Position numbers and translations under genes: made by a program
Shown here: piece after piece, positions 1 through 5,763 of the stretch
Numbering within the stretch: position 1 is the stretch's first letter
Layout of the letters: each line of letters begins with the position of its first letter
DNA from: Pedobacter sp.
GTDB lineage: Bacteria; Bacteroidota; Bacteroidia; Sphingobacteriales; Sphingobacteriaceae
Length of the DNA stretch: 5,763 nucleotides
Assembly: GCA_030149995.1 (NCBI GenBank)
Contig: JASLGV010000465.1
Span: 1 to 5,763, forward strand
Reading direction: 5' to 3'
Notes under the pieces: generated by a model
Told to the model about the DNA's origin: nothing
The model's database searches: none
What the model saw: only the letters and a program-made list of their open reading frames with translations

Positions 1-317
1 CTAACCGATAGAATGGCACTGTAACCAGCCGAATCAAAATTTTTAATGTCGTTGGCAATGGCTGATGTATCATTGCCTCCAATACCAGCCACCAAAGGAA
101 GCCTGTTGTTGTTAATTTCAGCGGTATAGGCCCAGATCTTCTTCTTCTCTTCCTTTGTCAAAGTAGCGGTTTCGCCGGTTGTACCTAAGGAAACGAGATA
201 ATCTATCCCTCCATCTACCAAATGATTAATCAGGTTTTTTAAGCCATTATAATCAACGGTTCCATCTGTGTTAAAAGGTGTAATTAATGCTACACCCGTA
301 CCCTGAAATTTGTTCAT
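1..317 (-). CDS. dapA: 4-hydroxy-tetrahydrodipicolinate synthase, N-terminal part (cut by left edge)
   Basis: DapA condenses pyruvate with aspartate semialdehyde in the cytoplasm, the first committed step of the diaminopimelate/lysine pathway. The minus strand reads open from an ATG at 317-315 for 105 codons to the window edge; the family is usually about 290-300 residues, so roughly a third is present. The protein begins MNKFQGTGVALITPF, the typical first strand of the TIM barrel. The GTTGET motif at residues 45-50 contains the Thr-Thr pair (46-47) that contacts the substrate, and a VAGIGGNDT stretch at 76-84 matches the conserved third strand. The catalytic Tyr and the Schiff-base Lys lie beyond the window. 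Sister aldolases such as N-acetylneuraminate lyase share this fold, but the GTTGE motif with a short N-terminus favours DapA. The start is the only ATG before the motif that keeps the usual family length. It lies 180 bases downstream of ligA on the same strand; no clear promoter or Shine-Dalgarno sequence was seen before it. Confidence 0.93.
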   Translation of the reverse strand, partial: MNKFQGTGVALITPFNTDGTVDYNGLKNLINHLVDGGIDYLVSLGTTGETATLTKEEKKKIWAYTAEINNNRLPLVAGIGGNDTSAIANDIKNFDSAGYSAILSV

Positions 318-497
318 TATATTATTTACTTTTTTTATTCAAATTGTTTAAGGCAAACCTGTAAAGAAGTATGAAATTCAGTTAAGAATACGCTTTAAAC
401 TACAAGTTGCGGTATGACTATTATTTGATATTAAATACCTATCTATAGCCACTTTTTAGTTCTGTACCATGGATTCAGCTTTTAATACCGGCTCGAT

Positions 498-2540
<2,043 letters not shown>

Positions 2541-2606
2541 TTAGATTTTAGAACACAAAAAGCAATCCTGTTTTAAAAAGAAATGGGTAATAAAAAAGGT
2601 GGTTGC

Positions 2607-2642
2607 CGGGTAATGCATTAATTTTTAGCTGAAAACTACCCG
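2607..2642 (-). terminator. Weak hairpin between the AcpH-like gene and ligA
   Basis: CGGGTA (2607-2612) is complementary to TACCCG (2637-2642). The loop contains the 10-base palindrome TAATGCATTA (2611-2620), which overlaps the left arm, and an imperfect palindrome around AGCT. On the minus strand the hairpin lies about 50 bases past the stop codon of the AcpH-like gene. A run of T follows after eight bases (CTTTTTTATT) rather than directly, so it is a poor intrinsic terminator. It may be a terminator, a processing structure or chance. Confidence 0.25.
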
Positions 2643-2693
2643 AAAATATTTAAATGTTTCTCTTGATGGCTTTATGATTAAGGAATTTATGGT

Positions 2694-3365
2694 TTATAGC
2701 TTTTGCTCTATTTCATAAAAGATATTCAGGTAATCCTTTTGTAGCTCGTTTTTGTAAATCGTAATCTGTGTGGTTAAATCCAGCAATTGTTTTTCTTCCA
2801 GGCTTTGCGGCCACAAACGCATACAGATCCGGTTGAGTGCATAGCTGATGTTTTCCAGTTTCTGATAACTGAGCAGGTAGCGGCTGCTGATAAATTTTTC
2901 GAAAAAATTAAAAAATACTTCGGGTTGTTTGAAGTTGCAATGCTGTAGAAAATTATCGAGCGATTCTTTTTTAACCTTTGTTAGATGATCGTAAAAGTGC
3001 GGAACCTGTAGTATGTTATGCTCAATAAGCAGGTGATCCAAAAGTAACTCCAGAGCAATATGTGCCAAAAAAGATGGCCGGATGGCTGTGTTATCTACAA
3101 CAGGTTTCAAAAGTATTTTAAGCGCGGCTGTTTTTTCGAAAAAAAAATCAGATGAATGGAAAAATTTGTCGACTGCTAAATGTCGTTTCCAGCCGGCTAA
3201 AAGACTTTCTTCGTCGGGATCGCCTTTAAACAGAAATTCGTTCTTTTGAGGATATAAATTAGCTTCCTTCGAGGCATTTTTGATGAGGTCGGGCAAGACG
3301 GTTCCCATCACGACATTCGAGTTGGTGTTTAACCGGTCAAAATAATAATGAGACAGGAAATTCAT
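2694..3365 (-). CDS. AcpH/DUF479-like protein (putative acyl-carrier-protein phosphodiesterase family)
   Basis: This 223-residue soluble protein resembles the DUF479/AcpH group, an HD-like all-helical family. Its characterised member removes the 4'-phosphopantetheine arm from acyl carrier protein. What can be seen is an N-terminus of the form MNFLSHYYFD (His6, Asp10), then PDLIKN (Asp26), and then GWKRHLAVDKFFHSSDFF (58-75). That last stretch fits the family pattern G-x-x-x-H-x-x-hydrophobic-D-x-F-x-x-x, with His62, Asp66 and His70. A second metal-site-like patch follows, with His102 and the pair Asp110-His111 in LLLDHLLIEH. No signal peptide or membrane segment is seen, and the composition is rich in Phe, Leu and Lys. 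The similarity is remote and enzymatic activity is not shown by the sequence, so no gene symbol is given; many relatives are annotated as hypothetical. The start at 3365 is preferred because the next upstream ATG (3381) is out of frame. It is transcribed divergently from tyrS. Confidence 0.6.
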   Translation of the reverse strand: MNFLSHYYFDRLNTNSNVVMGTVLPDLIKNASKEANLYPQKNEFLFKGDPDEESLLAGWKRHLAVDKFFHSSDFFFEKTAALKILLKPVVDNTAIRPSFLAHIALELLLDHLLIEHNILQVPHFYDHLTKVKKESLDNFLQHCNFKQPEVFFNFFEKFISSRYLLSYQKLENISYALNRICMRLWPQSLEEKQLLDLTTQITIYKNELQKDYLNIFYEIEQKL

Positions 3366-3458
3366 TTGTTTTGTGATTCATGCCCGGTTTTACAGGCGTT
3401 TCGCTACGGCAAGATAATACTTTAAACGTTTAATGTTGTTCGGGCAGCTGGTAAAAAA

Positions 3459-3506
3459 ATAAAGATTACATTTAAACGTGTTTTTAACAATCACATTAAT
3501 CTTTAT
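3459..3506. repeat. 10-bp inverted repeat in the divergent acpH-like/tyrS promoter region
   Basis: ATAAAGATTA (3459-3468) is exactly complementary to TAATCTTTAT (3497-3506), separated by 28 bases. The right arm ends 24 bases before the tyrS -7 element, so the repeat would lie over or just upstream of the RNA-polymerase contact region. It could be a binding site for a dimeric regulator. A chance match is also possible because the region is very AT-rich. Confidence 0.4.
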
Positions 3507-3530
3507 ACTTTTACCTTTCAGCTTAATAAT

Positions 3531-3538
3531 TATCTTTG
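3531..3538 (+). promoter_or_regulatory. Candidate -7 promoter element of tyrS (TATCTTTG)
   Basis: TATCTTTG is a full match to the Bacteroidota TAnnTTTG -7 element and is followed by CC, as is common in these promoters. At a 19-base spacing upstream (3509-3511) the sequence is TTT instead of the consensus TTG, so the -33 box is weak. Eighteen bases separate the element from the tyrS ATG. This implies a leader of about a dozen AT-rich bases with no Shine-Dalgarno sequence and no room for a T-box riboswitch. Confidence 0.6.
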
Positions 3539-3556
3539 CCCAATTAATTTTATACC

Positions 3557-4843
3557 ATGACAAATTTTGTTGAAGAGTTACGTTGGAGAGGCATGTTACA
3601 TGATATTATGCCGAATACTGAAGAAAAGTTAAATGAAGGTATGACCGCCGGTTATATCGGTTTTGACCCGACCGCAGATTCGCTGCATGTTGGCCACTTA
3701 ACTCAGATCATGACACTGATTCATTTTCAGAATGCAGGACATAAACCTTTTGCACTGGTTGGCGGTGCCACCGGAATGGTTGGTGATCCTTCTGGTAAAT
3801 CTGATGAGCGTAATCTTCAGACAGAAGAAACCATTGAGCACAACCTGAAAGGCATGAAACGTCAGCTGGCTAAATTCTTAAAGTTTGAAGATGCCGGTAA
3901 TGGTGCAGTAATGGTTAACAACGCCGATTGGTTTAAGGATATGAATTTATTCACTTTCATCAGAGATGTGGGTAAACACATTACCGTAAATTATATGATG
4001 GCAAAAGATAGCGTTAAAAGACGTTTGGAAGGAGATTCTGGTCTTTCTTTTACCGAGTTTTGCTACCAGCTGATACAAGGATATGACTTTTATTATTTGT
4101 GGAAAAACCGCAATTGTGTGGTGCAGATGGGTGGTTCGGATCAGTGGGGTAATATTGTAACCGGAACCGAATTAATCAGAAGAAAAGACCAGGGAACAGC
4201 TTATGCCATTACAACACAGCTGATTAAAAAAGCCGATGGTACCAAGTTCGGAAAAACAGAAAGTGGTGCAGTATGGTTAGACCCGGAAAAAACCTCTCCA
4301 TATAAATTCTACCAATTCTGGCTGAATGCATCAGACGATGATGTTAAAAAATGGATCCGTATTTTTACTTTAAAAAATAAAGAAGAAATAGAGGCCCTGG
4401 AGCAGGAGCACGATGCAGCTCCGCATCTGCGTATTTTACAAAAAGCACTGGCCGAAGATATTACCATTAAAACGCATTCGGTAGAAGCACTGGAAACAGC
4501 CATTAAAACTTCTGAGTTCTTATTCGGAAACGGATCACTTGAATTCTTAAAAAGCTTATCATCGGCCCAGGTATTAGAAATGTTTGAAGGCATTCCTCAG
4601 TTTAATATTTCTAAAGAAGCCTTATCTGCAGGTATAGATGCTGCAACGTTACTGGTTGAAAATGCAGCTGTTTTTCCGTCGAAAGGCGAAACCAAGAAAT
4701 TGGTTCAAGGCGGTGGGGTATCTGTAAATAAAGAGAAGCTAACCGATGCCAACCAGGTTTTCAATACCACGCACCTGATTAACGATAAATTTCTGGTGGT
4801 ACAGAAAGGTAAGAAAAACTATTTCCTTTTGATTGCAGAATAG
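3557..4843 (+). CDS. tyrS: Tyrosyl-tRNA synthetase
   Basis: This class I aminoacyl-tRNA synthetase charges tRNA-Tyr with tyrosine in the cytoplasm. At 428 residues it has the normal length for the bacterial TyrS1 type. The Rossmann catalytic domain shows Tyr33 and Asp37 in [17 protein letters not shown]. The HIGH signature appears as HVGH (44-47). The tyrosine pocket is in [14 protein letters not shown], with Tyr170, Gln174 and Asp177. GGSDQWGN lies at 192-199, and the KMSKS loop appears as KFGKT (230-234), a variant usual for this enzyme. A helical anticodon-recognition region follows, and the C-terminal S4 RNA-binding domain (about 360-428) includes [11 protein letters not shown]. No key residue is missing. 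The ATG at 3557 matches the usual N-terminus and sits 18 bases after a good -7 element. The gene stands alone: the upstream neighbour is divergent, and a strong terminator follows the stop codon. Confidence 0.98.
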   Translation: MTNFVEELRWRGMLHDIMPNTEEKLNEGMTAGYIGFDPTADSLHVGHLTQIMTLIHFQNAGHKPFALVGGATGMVGDPSGKSDERNLQTEETIEHNLKGMKRQLAKFLKFEDAGNGAVMVNNADWFKDMNLFTFIRDVGKHITVNYMMAKDSVKRRLEGDSGLSFTEFCYQLIQGYDFYYLWKNRNCVVQMGGSDQWGNIVTGTELIRRKDQGTAYAITTQLIKKADGTKFGKTESGAVWLDPEKTSPYKFYQFWLNASDDDVKKWIRIFTLKNKEEIEALEQEHDAAPHLRILQKALAEDITIKTHSVEALETAIKTSEFLFGNGSLEFLKSLSSAQVLEMFEGIPQFNISKEALSAGIDAATLLVENAAVFPSKGETKKLVQGGGVSVNKEKLTDANQVFNTTHLINDKFLVVQKGKKNYFLLIAE

Positions 4844-4857
4844 AATACAAATAGCTT

Positions 4858-4892
4858 AAAAAAATCTCAATAAATATATTGGGATTTTTTTT
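4858..4892 (+). terminator. Intrinsic terminator after tyrS
   Basis: A 15-pair stem joins 4858-4872 to 4877-4891 around the four-base loop AATA. Its core is ATCTCAATA paired with TATTGGGAT and includes one G-U pair. The right arm ends in a run of eight T (4885-4892). The A-rich left arm means it could also work in the opposite direction. It ends tyrS transcription 15 bases after the stop codon and separates tyrS from the toxin-antitoxin module. Confidence 0.85.
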
Positions 4893-4905
4893 GTTTAATT
4901 ATAAA

Positions 4906-4948
4906 ATACCAGACAAAATGTATATATTCATGTATAATTGTCTGGTAT
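4906..4948. promoter_or_regulatory. Perfect 11-bp inverted repeat, candidate operator of the RES-Xre module
   Basis: ATACCAGACAA (4906-4916) is exactly complementary to TTGTCTGGTAT (4938-4948). The arms are 32 bases apart start to start, close to three helical turns, so two DNA-binding domains could lie on the same face of the helix. The right arm includes the first two bases of the antitoxin ATG (4947-4949). The spacer has a direct repeat ATGTATA (4918-4924 and 4930-4936). Antitoxins of this family are known to repress their own operons with their toxins, so this is the natural operator candidate. Confidence 0.7.
4933..4940 (+). promoter_or_regulatory. Candidate -7 element of the antitoxin promoter (TATAATTG)
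   Basis: TATAATTG matches TAnnTTTG at all but one position and lies six bases before the antitoxin ATG. It overlaps the right operator arm, so a bound repressor would cover it. No -33 TTG box is seen at 19 bases. If it is used, the mRNA would be leaderless or nearly so. It is a weak call based on a short motif. Confidence 0.3.
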
Positions 4949-5414
4949 GAAAAAGAAAAATATAGTAGAAGAAGCCAGCGTGTCTTATGCTACTATGGCA
5001 TCAAAACCTTTAACTGCAATCATAGGAAATCAATTTACCAATCCAAGTGATTTTGATTTGCTTAGTCTTGCCCGTAAAGGCATACAGAAAAAATCTTTAA
5101 CGGCTCTTGCCAGGCAAATATCTTTAACAATAGAAGAAATTGCGGGTGTTTTACATATTTCCGGGCGTACGCTTCAACGCTATACACCAACTACACTCGT
5201 TAAAACCGAATATGCCGATAGGGCAATAGAACTGGCTCGTTTATATGAGCATGGCATTGATGTTTTTGGAGATACAAAAACATTTAATACCTGGATGCGA
5301 AGTCCAAACAAGGCACTCAATAACGAAATTCCGTTAAATTTATTAGATACTTCAATCGGTTTTAATTTGGTGTTAAAGGTTTTAGGCAGGATAGAATACG
5401 GTGTTTTTAGCTAA
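4947..5414 (+). CDS. Xre/MbcA/ParS-type antitoxin of a RES-Xre toxin-antitoxin module
   Basis: This is the antitoxin half of a type II system. In this family it binds and blocks the RES toxin and represses its own operon. The protein has 155 residues from the ATG at 4947. An N-terminal segment of about 40 residues is followed by a helix-turn-helix-like domain (about 45-85). Its core reads LTIEEIAGVLHISGRTLQRY (60-79), with the Arg-Thr-Leu-Gln-Arg recognition helix typical of these antitoxins. The C-terminal toxin-binding domain (DUF2384, about 95-155) shows the signature W116, P120, NKAL (121-124), P129, LLDTSIG (132-138) and the closing LGRIEYGVFS. A TTG nine bases upstream is in frame but lies inside the operator arm, so the ATG is preferred. 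The stop codon directly abuts the toxin ATG, which suggests co-translation. The gene is isolated from tyrS by a terminator. Confidence 0.93.
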   Translation: MKKKNIVEEASVSYATMASKPLTAIIGNQFTNPSDFDLLSLARKGIQKKSLTALARQISLTIEEIAGVLHISGRTLQRYTPTTLVKTEYADRAIELARLYEHGIDVFGDTKTFNTWMRSPNKALNNEIPLNLLDTSIGFNLVLKVLGRIEYGVFS

Positions 5415-5763
5415 ATGATTTTATATCGGATTTGTAATTGCAAGCATGCAAAGGACGTAAGCGGAACTGGTGCTAAATTGTTTGGTGGCCGATGGAATTC
5501 TGTAGGAACGCCTATGCATTATATGGCAGAAAGCAGGGCTCTGGCAGCATTGGAAGTGCTGGCTAATAAAAATTCGATGAACAGTTCGGTAAATTTATGC
5601 TTAACAATTTTTAATCTGCCAGATCCTGATTTTAAAAGTGTTGAAACAGAAAGTTTACCTGAAAATTGGAAAACTTACCCGGCGCCCATACAGCTGCAAA
5701 GCATTGGAGATCATTTTATCAGAGAACAGAAATTTCTATTGTTAAAAGTGCCATCTGCCATAA
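5415..5763 (+). CDS. RES-domain toxin (cut by right edge)
   Basis: RES toxins degrade NAD+ (shown for characterised members of the family), which halts growth until the Xre-type antitoxin neutralises them. The frame is open from the ATG at 5415 for 116 codons to the window end; the family is usually about 150-160 residues, so the C-terminal quarter is missing. Visible features are YRI at 4-6, then SGTGAK (16-21) and the hallmark GGRWNS (24-29) with Arg26. Tyr36 lies in HYMAE and Glu47 in ALAALEVLA; the Arg and Glu are two of the residues that give the family its name, and the Tyr is another conserved pocket residue. VPSAI (112-116) contains the conserved Ser114. All key residues seen so far are intact, so the toxin is likely active unless its missing end is broken. 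It starts directly after the antitoxin stop codon with no gap, which points to translational coupling and one shared promoter. Confidence 0.93.
   Translation, partial: MILYRICNCKHAKDVSGTGAKLFGGRWNSVGTPMHYMAESRALAALEVLANKNSMNSSVNLCLTIFNLPDPDFKSVETESLPENWKTYPAPIQLQSIGDHFIREQKFLLLKVPSAI

Noticed and set aside
318..497. Terminator or promoter between ligA and dapA
   Set aside because: Only a short near-palindrome GATATTAAATACC (427-439) and AT-rich sequence are seen; no stem followed by a T run and no TAnnTTTG match on the minus strand.
3410..3416. TATCTTG on the minus strand as a promoter for the AcpH-like gene
   Set aside because: It lacks one T of TAnnTTTG and has no -33 box; too weak to list as a feature.
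3539..3556. T-box or other riboswitch before tyrS
   Set aside because: The leader after the likely promoter is only about a dozen bases and has no structured element.
4309..4593. Minus-strand open frame of 94 codons opposite tyrS
   Set aside because: It is Ser/Cys-rich, has no domain, and is antisense to conserved tyrS; a shadow frame.
4938..4946. In-frame TTG start giving a three-residue longer antitoxin
   Set aside because: It lies within the right arm of the inverted repeat and within the -7-like element; the ATG at 4947 is the simpler start and gives a normal MKKKN N-terminus.

Overview
The window looks like ordinary chromosome from a Bacteroidota bacterium, probably of the Sphingobacteriaceae/Pedobacter type. 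Four things suggest this: a moderate-to-low G+C content judged by eye, no clear Shine-Dalgarno sequences before any gene, the Bacteroidota -7 promoter octamer TATCTTTG upstream of both ligA and tyrS, and the character of the proteins. The taxonomic placement is an inference, because no database search was possible.

Layout: the left half is on the minus strand. In order of transcription it holds an AcpH/DUF479-like protein (3365 to 2694), NAD+-dependent DNA ligase ligA (2510 to 498), and the N-terminal third of 4-hydroxy-tetrahydrodipicolinate synthase dapA (317 to the left edge). Gaps of about 180 bases separate these genes, so they need not be one operon, and ligA appears to carry its own -7 element. 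The right half is on the plus strand: tyrosyl-tRNA synthetase tyrS (3557-4843) with a strong intrinsic terminator, then a two-gene RES-Xre toxin-antitoxin module. The antitoxin is at 4947-5414, and the toxin starts at 5415 and is cut by the right edge. The AcpH-like gene and tyrS diverge from a 191-base intergenic region that contains a 10-bp inverted repeat and a 9-bp direct repeat.

Function: dapA (lysine/diaminopimelate synthesis), ligA (DNA replication and repair) and tyrS (translation) are housekeeping genes. The only accessory element is the toxin-antitoxin pair. Established knowledge of the family says that RES toxins destroy cellular NAD+ and that the Xre/MbcA-type antitoxin blocks the active site and represses the operon. 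A perfect 11-bp inverted repeat (4906-4916 and 4938-4948), with its right arm running into the antitoxin ATG, is a very good candidate operator. It is the most interesting regulatory feature in the window.

No gene-free stretch exceeds 300 bases. The 318-497 gap (dapA leader and ligA downstream region) shows no convincing terminator, RNA or promoter. No tRNA, rRNA, CRISPR array or insertion sequence was seen. Nothing here amounts to an undescribed system; the toxin-antitoxin family is known.
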